Positions 33,729 to 42,053 of a stretch of DNA of 64,000 nt are shown piece by piece (within the stretch, counting starts at the first letter, position 1; every line of letters starts with the position of its first letter). The notes beneath the pieces were generated by a model that saw only the letters and a list, made by a program, of their open reading frames with translations, had not been told where the DNA came from and ran no database searches. The DNA is from Streptomyces sp. NBC_01231 (GTDB lineage: Bacteria; Actinomycetota; Actinomycetes; Streptomycetales; Streptomycetaceae): the NCBI GenBank assembly GCA_035999765.1, contig CP108521.1:3038001-3102000 (forward strand), given 5' to 3'. Position numbers and translations under genes: made by a program.

Positions 33729-35348
33729 TCAGATGTGTCCGACGCCCGCGCCCGCATCCGCGTTCGCGCCGCGCTTGGTGAGCAGCGCGACGAAGACGGC
33801 GACCACGGCGACCCCGGCGGCGACCAGTGACGCCAGGCTCATGCCGGAGATGAAGGTGTCGTGCGCGACGTCGCCGATCTTCGCGGCGACGGCCTCCGGC
33901 GTGTTCGGGGCGACCGGTGCCACACCGACCTGGACCGCCTCCGCGGCCTGGTCCAGCTGGGCCGGAGGGAGCGGCGGAAGGCCCGCTTCCTTCCAGTTGC
34001 CCGCGAGGTCGCTGTCGACCTTGGAGGCCATCACCGCACCGAGCACGGCCGTACCGAGGCTGCCGCCGATCTGCATCGCGGCCTGCTGGAGACCGCCGGC
34101 GACGCCGGAGAGTTCCATCGGGGCGTTGCCGACGATGACCTCGGTGGCGCCGACCATGACGGGCGCGAGGCCGAGGCCCAGCAGGGCGAACCAGAGGGAC
34201 ATCACGGCGCTGCCGGTGTCCGTCTCCAGCGTGGACATGCCGTACATGGCGATGGCGGTGGCCGCCATGCCGCCGGCCAGCGGGATGCGCGGGCCCAGCT
34301 TGGTGATCATCGCGCCGGCGAGCGGCGAGCCGACGATCATCATCCCGGTGAGCGGGAGCAGGTGGAGTCCGGCGTCGATGGGGCTCATGCCGTGCACGTT
34401 CTGGAGATAGAACGTCACGAAGAACAGGCCGCCCATGAAGGCGATCGCCATCAGCACCATCAGGACGACGCCCGCCGACAGCGGCACCGAACGGAACAGG
34501 CCCAGCGGGATCAGCGGCTCCTTGACCTTCGTCTCCCAGAAGGCGAACAGGGCGAAGCCGACCACGGACACCACGACGAAAGCCCAGGTCTTGCCGTCGC
34601 CCCAGCCCCAGGCCGGGGCCTTGATGAGGGCCCAGACGAGGCAGAACATCGCGCCGGAGAGCAGCCCGATGCCGAGGAGGTCGAAGGAGCGGGGCGCGTT
34701 CTCGGCACGGTGGTCGAGCAGGATCAGCACGCCGAGGACGACGGCGAGCAGGCCGACCGGCACGTTGATGAAGAACACCGACTGCCAGTTGACGTGCTCG
34801 ACCAGTACGCCGCCGAGGATCGGGCCGCCGGCGGTGGAGGCGCCGATGACCATGCCCCAGATGCCGATGGCCATGTTGAGCTTCTCGGCCGGGAAGGTCG
34901 CCCGCAGCAGGCCGAGCGCGGCCGGCATCAGCAGCGCGCCGAACAGGCCCTGAAGGACGCGGAAGGTGACGACCAGCGCGATGCTGCTGGACAGCCCGAT
35001 GGCACCGGAGGCGGCCGCGAAGCCGACCACGCCGATCAGGAACGTCTGCCGGTGGCCGAAGCGGTCACCGAGCTTGCCCGCGGTGATCAGAGAGACCGCG
35101 AGGGCGAGGAAGTAGCCGTTGGTGATCCACTGGACGTCGGCGAAGCTCGCCTTGAGGTCGCTCTGGATGGCCGGGTTGGCGATGGCGACGATGGTGCCGT
35201 CGAGGGCCACCATCATGACCCCGACCGCGACGGTTATGAGGGTGAACCAGGGATGGCCGCGCAGCCCTGCGGCGGGGGACCCGTCCGACGGGGACGTCGA
35301 TGCCTTGTCCCCCGGCCCCGTCTTGTCGATGGTGGTCTGACTAGTCAT
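33729..35348 (-). CDS. MFS drug efflux transporter, DHA2 (EmrB/QacA) family
   Basis: A 539-residue transporter with 14 predicted membrane helices. Motif A GKLGDRFGHRQTFLIG lies after helix 2 and the DHA2 motif LDGTIVAIANPAI in helix 1. ATG at 35348 is used because a TTGTCA/TAATCT promoter (18-nt spacer) ends just before it, giving a leaderless start; an upstream in-frame codon would fall inside this promoter. Members export toxic lipophilic compounds with proton antiport. It is transcribed away from a TetR gene, the usual repressor-pump arrangement. Confidence 0.85.
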   Translation of the reverse strand: MTSQTTIDKTGPGDKASTSPSDGSPAAGLRGHPWFTLITVAVGVMMVALDGTIVAIANPAIQSDLKASFADVQWITNGYFLALAVSLITAGKLGDRFGHRQTFLIGVVGFAAASGAIGLSSSIALVVTFRVLQGLFGALLMPAALGLLRATFPAEKLNMAIGIWGMVIGASTAGGPILGGVLVEHVNWQSVFFINVPVGLLAVVLGVLILLDHRAENAPRSFDLLGIGLLSGAMFCLVWALIKAPAWGWGDGKTWAFVVVSVVGFALFAFWETKVKEPLIPLGLFRSVPLSAGVVLMVLMAIAFMGGLFFVTFYLQNVHGMSPIDAGLHLLPLTGMMIVGSPLAGAMITKLGPRIPLAGGMAATAIAMYGMSTLETDTGSAVMSLWFALLGLGLAPVMVGATEVIVGNAPMELSGVAGGLQQAAMQIGGSLGTAVLGAVMASKVDSDLAGNWKEAGLPPLPPAQLDQAAEAVQVGVAPVAPNTPEAVAAKIGDVAHDTFISGMSLASLVAAGVAVVAVFVALLTKRGANADAGAGVGHI

Positions 35349-35355
35349 GCGTTCG

Positions 35356-35385
35356 AGATTAATGACAGCCACTGACAATTGACAA
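35356..35385 (-). promoter_or_regulatory. Pump promoter with TGACA repeats
   Basis: On the minus strand TTGTCA (35385-35380), 18-nt spacer, TAATCT (35361-35356). The region carries three TGACA copies (35363, 35373, 35380), candidate contact sites for the divergent TetR repressor. Confidence 0.5.
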
Positions 35386-35428
35386 ACCGATTCACAAGTC
35401 GGTAACTGTCAGGACACTCGCATATAGC

Positions 35429-35450
35429 CTGAACTGGGCGAACGGTTCAG
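35429..35450. promoter_or_regulatory. Inverted repeat in TetR promoter region
   Basis: CTGAAC and GTTCAG flank a 10-nt spacer, just after a CATATAGC sequence that may be a -10 box. It is 36 nt upstream of the TetR start and could be its autoregulatory operator. Confidence 0.4.
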
Positions 35451-35485
35451 CGGACCGGTCAGCGAGCGGTTGGAAGGAGAGGCCC

Positions 35486-36127
35486 ATGGAGACGGCGTCA
35501 CGGCCGGGGTTGCGCGAGCGCAAGAAGCAGCGCACCCGGGACGCCCTGGTGCGGGCCGCCCTGGAGCTGTTCACGACCCGGGGGTACGACGGCACCACCG
35601 TCGACGACATCACCGACGCCGTCGGGGTCTCGCAGCGCACCTTCTTCCGCTACTTCGCCAACAAGGAGGAGGCCGCTCTCGCCCTGACCGAGATGACGGT
35701 GGCGCAGTTCGTCGAGTCGGTGCGCGCGCGCCCGCCGCACGAGGCCCCGGTGCAGGCGCTGCGCCAGGCCGTACTGGAGGGGTGGGACACCCTCAACGAC
35801 ATCGTGGCGGAGGTCGTCCCCGTCGAGCTCCATCTGCGGATGTACCGGGTGATCGAGTCGACGCCCGTCCTGCTCGCCGCCCACCTGCGCCGCTCCGACG
35901 AGGTGGAGGAGGAGATCGCGCGGCTGCTCGCCGACCGGGAGGGCCTCGACGTCGAGGCGGACCCACGCCCGCGCCTCGCGGTGGCCGTGTTCAGCGGCGT
36001 GATGCGCGTCACGGAACGGCAGTGGAGCACCGGCGAGGACTTCAGCCTGGAGGCGATCCGGGAACTGACGGTGCGTTACCTCGAACACGTGGGGCCCGCT
36101 CTGACGGGAAACTGGCGAACGGGCTGA
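35486..36127 (+). CDS. TetR family regulator, likely of the efflux pump
   Basis: A 213-residue repressor. GGAAGGAGAGG precedes the ATG at 35486. The N-terminal helix-turn-helix is clear: RTRDALVRAALELFTTRGYDGTTVDDITDAVGVSQRTFFRYFANKEE (residues ~17-63 region), with the FFRYFANKEE recognition-helix end typical of TetR. The C-terminal ligand domain is unlike any named subfamily. It faces away from the DHA2 pump across 137 bp containing repeats and an inverted repeat, so it very likely represses the pump until it binds a drug-like ligand. Confidence 0.85.
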   Translation: METASRPGLRERKKQRTRDALVRAALELFTTRGYDGTTVDDITDAVGVSQRTFFRYFANKEEAALALTEMTVAQFVESVRARPPHEAPVQALRQAVLEGWDTLNDIVAEVVPVELHLRMYRVIESTPVLLAAHLRRSDEVEEEIARLLADREGLDVEADPRPRLAVAVFSGVMRVTERQWSTGEDFSLEAIRELTVRYLEHVGPALTGNWRTG

Positions 36128-36217
36128 CCCTGTCCCAATAACACCCCTTTTATACAAACGTGATTCACGCCACTTGGTTAACGCGATACCGTCTCGTTCT
36201 CCTAGTGTGTCCTTTCA

Positions 36218-37435
36218 GTGACTTCCTTCGACACCTCCCCGCAACTGAACGTCTGGCGCGCACTGCTCGCGTTGGCCGTGGTGTTCGTGATGCTGGCGAC
36301 CACCGGCTGGACCGCACTGCGGACCCAGCGTGGCAGCTCCCCTCTCCAGGCCTCGCTCTCCGAGTGGGAGCACGGCCGCCTCCGCGGACACCACCTGCCC
36401 GACCCGGACACGGCCCCCGGACGCCTCGCCCGCTTCTTCGCCTCGCTCACCGCCCAGGAGCGCACCACCCTCGTCGGCCGCTATCCGCTCGCGGTCGGCA
36501 ACATGAACGGCGCCCCCGTCGAGCTGCGCTACCGCGCCAACCGGATCGCGCTCGACCAGGCCCGCAAGGTCGAGCGGAAACGGATGCACGACACCCGGCT
36601 CACCCCGGACGGCCAGCAGGACGCCGGCCGGCGCATGCACCGCTACGAATCGTTGATGACCACGAACCGCCACATCCTGGCCTTCGACCCCGGCGGCTCG
36701 GGCCGGGTCGCCGAGGTGTTCGGGAACCTGACCAAGGCGGAGCGGGTCTCCGTCGTCGTCCCCGGAGTCGACACCGACCTGCTGACCTTCCAGCGCACCA
36801 GCCGCCGGTACTCCGCGCCCGTCGGCATGGCCAAGGCCCTCTACAAGGCCGAGCGCGCGGCGAGCCCGTCGACGCGTACGGCGGTCATCGCCTGGGCCGA
36901 CTACACCGCACCCGCCGGGCTCGGCATCGACTCCGCCACCGCGATGCGTGCGGCGGACGGAGCGGTCCGGCTGAACGCGCTGGTGCGAGGCCTGCCGGGC
37001 AGCTCCCCCGTCTCCCTGTTCTGCCACAGCTACGGCTCGGTGGTGTGCGGCCTGGCCGCGCGCAGCCTGCCGGGCCGGGTGGCCGACATCGCGGTGGCGG
37101 GCAGCCCCGGGATGCGTGTCGCGAACGCCTCCCACCTGCGCACCTCGGCACAGGTGTGGGCGATGCGGGACGCCGACGACTGGGTCCAGGACGTGCCGTA
37201 CATGGAGGTCGGCGGGTTCGGTCACGGGGCCGACCCGATGTCCTCCGCGTTCGGTGCCCGGGTGTTGTCGGCACGGGGCGCCGACGGGCACAGCGGGTAT
37301 TTCGTGCCCGGCACGGAGAGCCTGTCGAACTTCGCCGAGATCGGCATTGGCGCGTACCGCACGGTGCACTGCGCGGGCGATACGAAAGACTGTCGGACGG
37401 GTTTGTCCGGTACGACGACGGCCGGACGCGCGTAG
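36218..37435 (+). CDS. Alpha/beta hydrolase, DUF1023 family
   Basis: A 405-residue protein with one N-terminal membrane helix (ALLALAVVFVMLATTGW, ~15-31), so it is probably anchored or secreted. The C-terminal two thirds match DUF1023 (PF06259): SVVVPGVDTDLLTF, then the nucleophile elbow FCHSYGSVV with the catalytic Ser, and DADDWVQDVPYME and GHSGYFVPG regions that would supply the acid and His. GTG at 36218 has no ribosome site; a TAGTGT box (36203-36208) suggests a near-leaderless start. Substrate unknown; a lipid or ester is likely. Confidence 0.75.
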   Translation: MTSFDTSPQLNVWRALLALAVVFVMLATTGWTALRTQRGSSPLQASLSEWEHGRLRGHHLPDPDTAPGRLARFFASLTAQERTTLVGRYPLAVGNMNGAPVELRYRANRIALDQARKVERKRMHDTRLTPDGQQDAGRRMHRYESLMTTNRHILAFDPGGSGRVAEVFGNLTKAERVSVVVPGVDTDLLTFQRTSRRYSAPVGMAKALYKAERAASPSTRTAVIAWADYTAPAGLGIDSATAMRAADGAVRLNALVRGLPGSSPVSLFCHSYGSVVCGLAARSLPGRVADIAVAGSPGMRVANASHLRTSAQVWAMRDADDWVQDVPYMEVGGFGHGADPMSSAFGARVLSARGADGHSGYFVPGTESLSNFAEIGIGAYRTVHCAGDTKDCRTGLSGTTTAGRA

Positions 37436-37501
37436 AGACGCAGGAACCGCGGTCTGCGCGGGGAGGGGACGGAGAAGCTCGTGCCGCATACGATGAGCCG
37501 C

Positions 37502-38353
37502 ATGGGTGACGTACTGGCCGGATTTCATGCCGCCTGGGAGTTCGAGTCCGACTCCGTGCTCATCCGCTACGAACGGGGGATTCGAACACCCAAGCTGTTT
37601 CAGGCGTTGGGAGAACGGCGGGTCCCACTGGCGGCGCTCGCCGGGGTGACGCTCACCCCCGGCAGACGCGGCACGGTGGTCCTGCGGGCCGAACCACGCC
37701 CCGGCGCCGACCCGTTGATGGAGGCGGCCGCGGGACAGCTCAAGGAGAGCTGCGATCCGTACCGGCTGGTGCTGCCGGCCCAGCGCGAGACGCTCGCCGA
37801 GTACTACGCCGACGAGTTGCGGGCGCGGCTGACCAGGGCGGAGGACGGGCCGGCCGAGCGGTTCCTGGTGCCGGCACCCGAGGTCCCGTTGCAGTTCAAG
37901 GCGTACGACGCGAAGGCGTCCTTCGACGGCAGGATCGTGCACTTCCGCTGGTTCTGGACGGGAGCGTCGTCGGCCAAGTGGAAGGCCGGGGACCAGAGTT
38001 TCCCGGTCGCCGAGCTGAGTGGCGTCGAGTGGCGCTCCCCCGAGGTGTTCGAGGGGCATCTTCGGCTGCTGCGCGGGGAGGGGTCGCCGACACAGGCCGA
38101 CCAGGATCCGGCGGCCGTCGTCTTCGGGCTCGGATACGGGCCGGTGCACGAGTCGTTGCCGTTCGCCGCCGCGGTGTTGACCGCCGTACGAAACCGCTCG
38201 GCGGGGGACGTGGTCCCGGTCGCGGCGGCGCCGCGCCGGGATCCGGCCGACATCGCCGAGCGGATTCGTCACCTCGGGGAACTGCACCAGGCGGGGCTGG
38301 TGACGGACGAGGAGTTCTCCGTGAAGAAGGCGGAGTTGCTGGCGGAGCTCTGA
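37502..38353 (+). CDS. DUF4429 domain protein with C-terminal SHOCT motif
   Basis: A 283-residue protein. The start ATG 37502 (MGDVLAGFHAAWEFESDSVLIRYERG) is chosen because TACGAT at 37489-37494 makes it leaderless and because the family begins with this G/F-W-x-F segment. Two copies of the DUF4429 fold are visible, each with a W-x-F...R and GxVxxR pattern (about residues 8-90 and 120-210). The last ~30 residues (IAERIRHLGELHQAGLVTDEEFSVKKAELLAEL) are a SHOCT motif, common in tail-anchoring or oligomer partners. Function unknown. Confidence 0.75.
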   Translation: MGDVLAGFHAAWEFESDSVLIRYERGIRTPKLFQALGERRVPLAALAGVTLTPGRRGTVVLRAEPRPGADPLMEAAAGQLKESCDPYRLVLPAQRETLAEYYADELRARLTRAEDGPAERFLVPAPEVPLQFKAYDAKASFDGRIVHFRWFWTGASSAKWKAGDQSFPVAELSGVEWRSPEVFEGHLRLLRGEGSPTQADQDPAAVVFGLGYGPVHESLPFAAAVLTAVRNRSAGDVVPVAAAPRRDPADIAERIRHLGELHQAGLVTDEEFSVKKAELLAEL

Positions 38354-38417
38354 GGTTCGCCGTCGGGTGCGGGGGCGCCGGCGCTGGTCGCGCGGTTCCC
38401 CGCACCCCTGGGAGGGT

Positions 38418-39434
38418 CTACTCCCGTCCGGCGGAAGCGAACCGCATGTCGGCGTACCTGTCTCCCGCCACCTGCGCCGCGATCGGCTCCAGCAGTTCCA
38501 GCTGCTCCTTGGTGAGTTCGATGTGCGTCGCCGCGATGTTCTCCTCCACCCGGCTGGGCTTGCGGGTGCCCGGGATCGGGATCACCGGCAGGCCGTGCAC
38601 CGCTGCCTGCTGCTGGACCCAGGCCAGGGCGATCTGGCCCAGGGAGGCCCCCCGAGCCTCGGCCACGGCGCGGACCGGCTCCAGGAGCGCATGGTTGGCG
38701 GCCGCGTTCTCGCCGGTGAAGCGGGGCTGCTGGCGGCGGAAGTCGCCGGTGGTGAGGTCCTTGTCGGCGTTGACGAAGGACCCCGTGAGGAAACCGCGGC
38801 CCAGCGGGGAGTACGGCACCAGGGCCACGCCCAGCTCCCGGGCCGCCGGCACGACCTGCGCCTCGATGTCCCGGCTGAACAGCGACCACTCCGACTGCAC
38901 CGCGGCGATCGGGTGGACGGCCTGCGCGGTCCGCAGCTCCGCGCCCGTGACCTCGCTCAGGCCCAGGTGCTTGACCTTGCCCTCGCGCACCAGCTCGGAC
39001 ATGACACCGACGGTCTCCTCGATCGGCACGCTCACATCGCGCCGGTGCATGTAGTAGAGGTCGATGACGTCGACGTCCAGGCGCCGCAGGCTCGCCTCGA
39101 CGGCCTCGCGAATGTAGGGCGGGTCGTTGCGGATGATCCGCCGGGTGGGGTCGTCCGGGGGGATCGCCAGGGCGAACTTGGTGGCTATGACGACCTCGTC
39201 GCGGTGCGCCTTGAAGAACGGGGAGAGGAATCGTTCGTTCTCGCCCGCGCCGTAGGCGTCCGCCGTGTCGTACAGGGTCACGCCGAGTTCCAGGGCCCGC
39301 TCCAGGGTGGCCCGGGCCTCCCCCGCGTCCGTGGGGCCGTACCCGAAACTCATGCCCATGCAGCCGAGGCCCTGCACGCCCACCTCGGGGCCGTCGTCGC
39401 CCAGCCGTGCCGCGGGGATCTTGCCGTTGGTCAT
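38418..39434 (-). CDS. Aldo/keto reductase
   Basis: A 338-residue NADPH-dependent oxidoreductase with the AKR (alpha/beta)8 barrel. The catalytic tetrad is complete: Asp56, Tyr61 (YDTADAYGAGEN), Lys86 (IATKFAL) and His129 (YYMHRRD). The cofactor region PIPGTRKPSRVEEN is present. Its ATG shares one base with the stop of the MerR gene (TGATG), so the two are translated together and the enzyme is probably induced through that regulator. Substrates are likely reactive aldehydes or ketones. It resembles the AKR13/YajO-like group by the GCMGMSFGYGPTD start. Confidence 0.85.
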   Translation of the reverse strand: MTNGKIPAARLGDDGPEVGVQGLGCMGMSFGYGPTDAGEARATLERALELGVTLYDTADAYGAGENERFLSPFFKAHRDEVVIATKFALAIPPDDPTRRIIRNDPPYIREAVEASLRRLDVDVIDLYYMHRRDVSVPIEETVGVMSELVREGKVKHLGLSEVTGAELRTAQAVHPIAAVQSEWSLFSRDIEAQVVPAARELGVALVPYSPLGRGFLTGSFVNADKDLTTGDFRRQQPRFTGENAAANHALLEPVRAVAEARGASLGQIALAWVQQQAAVHGLPVIPIPGTRKPSRVEENIAATHIELTKEQLELLEPIAAQVAGDRYADMRFASAGRE

Positions 39435-39895
39435 CAGGACCTCTCCGACGCCAGGGCCCGCCCGGCGTCCGCGTAGAAACCGATCTTCCGGTCGAGGACC
39501 GCGAGCGTGTCCTGAAGTTCCGCGATCCGGGCGAGGACGTCCTCGCGGGTCTCCTTCAGCAGCTCGAAGCGGTCCCCATAGGTGTGGTCGCCCTCGCGCA
39601 CCAGTTCGGCGTAGCGCACCATGTCGGCCACCGGCATGCCGGTCAGCCGCAGCTTGCCGACGAGGTCGAGCCAGTCGAGGTCGCGGTTGCTGTAGCGGCG
39701 CTGGCCGGTGTGCGAACGGTCGATGTGCGGCATCAGGCCGATCCGTTCGTACCAGCGCAGGGTGTGCGCGGTCAGGCCGGTGATCGCGACGACCTCGCTG
39801 ATGGTGTAGCTGTCCTGGCCTGCCGGACGCCTGCGGGGGTGTGGCGGGGCGGCACAGCTGTCGGTCGTGGTACCCGTGGTCTCCATCACCGTCAT
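39434..39895 (-). CDS. MerR family transcriptional regulator
   Basis: A 153-residue regulator. The DNA-binding part is YTISEVVAITGLTAHTLRWYERIGLMP, followed by the coiled dimer helix (LLKETREDVLARIAELQDTLAVLDRKI). It has no extra C-terminal Cys cluster, so it is not a metal sensor of the usual type. The ATG at 39895 lies 7 nt after a TAGCGT -10 box, so the transcript is leaderless. The promoter has a 19-bp spacer with an 18-bp palindrome, the hallmark MerR site, and the aldo/keto reductase gene is coupled downstream. Likely an autoregulated oxidative or aldehyde stress activator. Confidence 0.9.
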   Translation of the reverse strand: MTVMETTGTTTDSCAAPPHPRRRPAGQDSYTISEVVAITGLTAHTLRWYERIGLMPHIDRSHTGQRRYSNRDLDWLDLVGKLRLTGMPVADMVRYAELVREGDHTYGDRFELLKETREDVLARIAELQDTLAVLDRKIGFYADAGRALASERS

Positions 39896-39902
39896 GACCT
39901 CA

Positions 39903-39933
39903 ACGCTAGGGCCTTGGAGTGCACTCGAAGCAA
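39903..39933 (-). promoter_or_regulatory. MerR-type promoter with 19-bp spacer and palindrome
   Basis: On the minus strand -35 TTGCTT (39933-39928) and -10 TAGCGT (39908-39903) are separated by 19 nt. The spacer and -35 contain CTTCGAGTGCACTCCAAG (39930-39913), an 18-bp palindrome with one mismatch pair. MerR proteins untwist such long spacers to activate. Confidence 0.8.
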
Positions 39934-39991
39934 GCGAACCGGTAAGAAATCGGCAGGACGCGGCTGGGTTGCGGTGACTAGCGTGCGGGAC

Positions 39992-40474
39992 ATGAGTCTC
40001 GTACGTCGTGCAACGGTCGAGGACGCGGGGGAAGTGCTCCGGCTGCGTCAGGTGATGATCGATTCGGTGTTCTCCGGAGCGGACGCCGCGGCCGCCTCCC
40101 GAGGATGGCACGGAGAGTCCCTGCCGACACTGCGGGCCCGCCTCGCCGAGCCGGACGGGGACTTCATGGCGTTCGTCGTGGAGCATCCGGAGCGGCCGGG
40201 GGCGCTGGCGGCGCTGGCCGCCGGGACCCTGGAGTACCGCATCGGCCGGGCCGGCAATCCGCACGGACGGGTCGGCCATGTCTTCAGCGTCGCCACCGAC
40301 CCGGACGCCCGGCGCCGCGGGTACGCGCGCGCCTGCATGGAGGAACTGCTCCAGTGGTTCCGTGAGCGGGGCGTCCCGCAGGTGGACCTGAACGCCTCCG
40401 CCCAGGCCGAACCCCTCTACGAGTCGCTGGGCTTCGTCCGCAAGCCGGACCCCTCGATGCGGCTCAGCCTGTGA
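39992..40474 (+). CDS. GNAT family N-acetyltransferase
   Basis: A 160-residue acetyltransferase. The start ATG 39992 has TAGCGT at 39979-39984 and no ribosome site, so it is leaderless. The acetyl-CoA binding motif A is VGHVFSVATDPDARRRGYARACMEELL (residues ~90-116), with the R/Q-x-x-G-x-A signature, and motif B VPQVDLNASAQAEPLYESLGF follows. It transfers an acetyl group to an amine of unknown identity in the cytoplasm. It lies back to back with the MerR operon across 96 bp and is 19 nt from the next gene. Confidence 0.85.
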   Translation: MSLVRRATVEDAGEVLRLRQVMIDSVFSGADAAAASRGWHGESLPTLRARLAEPDGDFMAFVVEHPERPGALAALAAGTLEYRIGRAGNPHGRVGHVFSVATDPDARRRGYARACMEELLQWFRERGVPQVDLNASAQAEPLYESLGFVRKPDPSMRLSL

Positions 40475-40493
40475 GCGGCTTAGGCTCGTCCGC

Positions 40494-41309
40494 ATGTCCT
40501 TGCAGAGCCTCGCGTTGATCGAGAACTGGCCGGTTCCCACCGCCGCGGCGGCCGTCGTACGCGCCGACGGGACGCTGCTCGGCACCCACGGCCCGGCCGG
40601 GCACCGCTTTCCGCTGGCCTCGGTCACCAAGCCGCTCGCTGCCTACGCCGCCCTCGTCGCGTACGAGGAGGGTGCCGTCGACCTCGACGAGCCGGCCGGG
40701 CCGCCCGGGGCCACGGTGCGGCATCTGCTCGCGCACACCTCCGGGCTGGCCTTCGACGAGCACCGGGTGACGGCCCCGCCCGGGGAACGGCGGCTGTACT
40801 CCAACGCCGGGTTCGAGCAGCTCGGGGACCACCTCGCGAAGACCACCGACATCCCGTTCGGCGAGTACCTGCGCGAGGCGGTGCTGGAGCCGCTCGGGAT
40901 GACGTCCACGACCCTCCAGGGCTCCCCCGCGAAGGACGGCGTGTCCACGGTGGACGACCTCCTGCGGTTCGCGGCCGAGATCCAGGCACCCCGGCTGCTC
41001 GACCCGCGCACCGTCGCCGAGGCGATGACGGTCCAGTACCCGGGGACGAAGGGCGTGCTTCCGGGGTACGGGCACCAGAACCCGAACGACTGGGGGCTCG
41101 GCTTCGAGATCCGCGACGGCAAGTCGCCGCACTGGACGGGGGCCTCGTCCTCACCGCGCACCTTCGGGCACTTCGGCCAGTCCGGTACCTTCCTGTGGAT
41201 CGACCCCGACGCGCGGGCAGCCTGCGTGGCCCTCACCGACCGCGCCTTCGGCCCCTGGGCCGTCGAGGCGTGGCCGGCGTTCACGGACGCGGTGCTGGCC
41301 GAGCTGTGA
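40494..41309 (+). CDS. Serine hydrolase, beta-lactamase/transpeptidase-like
   Basis: A 271-residue class C beta-lactamase-type hydrolase without a signal peptide. The SxxK motif is SVTK (Ser43, Lys46), the tyrosine motif YSNAGF lies near residue 102, and the third motif region GHFGQSGTFLW near 225 replaces KTG with a HxG element, as in esterases and D-aminopeptidases of the family. A TAGGCT box 8 nt before the ATG indicates a leaderless start. It probably hydrolyses an ester or amide in the cytosol rather than conferring antibiotic resistance. Confidence 0.8.
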   Translation: MSLQSLALIENWPVPTAAAAVVRADGTLLGTHGPAGHRFPLASVTKPLAAYAALVAYEEGAVDLDEPAGPPGATVRHLLAHTSGLAFDEHRVTAPPGERRLYSNAGFEQLGDHLAKTTDIPFGEYLREAVLEPLGMTSTTLQGSPAKDGVSTVDDLLRFAAEIQAPRLLDPRTVAEAMTVQYPGTKGVLPGYGHQNPNDWGLGFEIRDGKSPHWTGASSSPRTFGHFGQSGTFLWIDPDARAACVALTDRAFGPWAVEAWPAFTDAVLAEL

Positions 41310-41330
41310 GCCGCCGGGCCCAGGGCCGGC

Positions 41331-41981
41331 CTAGGACATCTCCCACACCAGCAGCTCCGCGCCGCTCGTCGCCACCGCCTCCAGGTCCTTCGCGTCCGTG
41401 ATCCGCGCCGCGTCGCCCGGCCCCAACCGCGCGCCGTCCAGGCTCACTTCCCCGCGCACGACATGCATGTACACATACGCCCCGTCCGGCACCGCCGTCC
41501 GCTCCCCCGCCCCCAGACGCCGTACGTGCAGCATCGCGCCCGCCTCCGGGACGGCGTAGGGCGTGGAGTCCGCGATGCCGTGGACGATCTCGTACGCCGA
41601 GTCGCCGCCGGGCTCCAGCGGGGCCAGCCACATCTGGACGAAGGACAGCGGCACCGGGCCGTCGTTGCGTTCCACGTGCCGCACCCCGGCCGCCGAGCTG
41701 AGGCGCTGGACGTCACCGGGGCGTACGAGCGTCTCGTGGCCGGCCGAGTCGCGGTGGGTGAGCTCGCCCTCGACGACCCACGTCACGATCTCGGTGTGGC
41801 TGTGCGGGTGCTCGTCGAAGCCGGCGCCGGGCGCGAGGCGCTCCTCGTTGCAGGCGATCAGCGCGCCGAAGCGGAGGTTGCCGGGGTCGTAGTGCGGGCC
41901 GAAGGAGAAGGCGTGCAGCGACTCGATGCCCGCCTCGGGGTCGCCGCCTCGGTAACGCTCCGTCGCGTGCCGTACGTCCAT
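41331..41981 (-). CDS. Pirin family protein (bicupin)
   Basis: A 216-residue two-cupin protein. The N-terminal cupin has the metal-binding pattern NEERLAPGAGFDEHPHSHTEIVTWVVEGELTHRD: His residues near 59, 61 and a Glu, as in pirin and quercetinases. The C-terminal cupin lacks metal ligands. Actinobacterial YhhW/YhaK-like pirins are linked to redox sensing or flavonoid dioxygenation, but function is unproven. Start: ATG at 41981; a GTG directly before it would add one residue. TACCGT upstream suggests leaderless transcription. It faces away from fasR. Confidence 0.8.
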   Translation of the reverse strand: MDVRHATERYRGGDPEAGIESLHAFSFGPHYDPGNLRFGALIACNEERLAPGAGFDEHPHSHTEIVTWVVEGELTHRDSAGHETLVRPGDVQRLSSAAGVRHVERNDGPVPLSFVQMWLAPLEPGGDSAYEIVHGIADSTPYAVPEAGAMLHVRRLGAGERTAVPDGAYVYMHVVRGEVSLDGARLGPGDAARITDAKDLEAVATSGAELLVWEMS

Positions 41982-42053
41982 CACGGCACCACGGTAGCCC
42001 TCACCCGCACCCGGCGACGCGCACTCCCGTCCCGATAAGGCAGTCTTGTCCCC

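Noticed and set aside
33656..33781. Possible 41-codon leaderless gene after TTTAGCGT
   Set aside because: Runs into the 3' end of the efflux pump gene, Arg/Pro-rich shadow composition, no homologue recognised.
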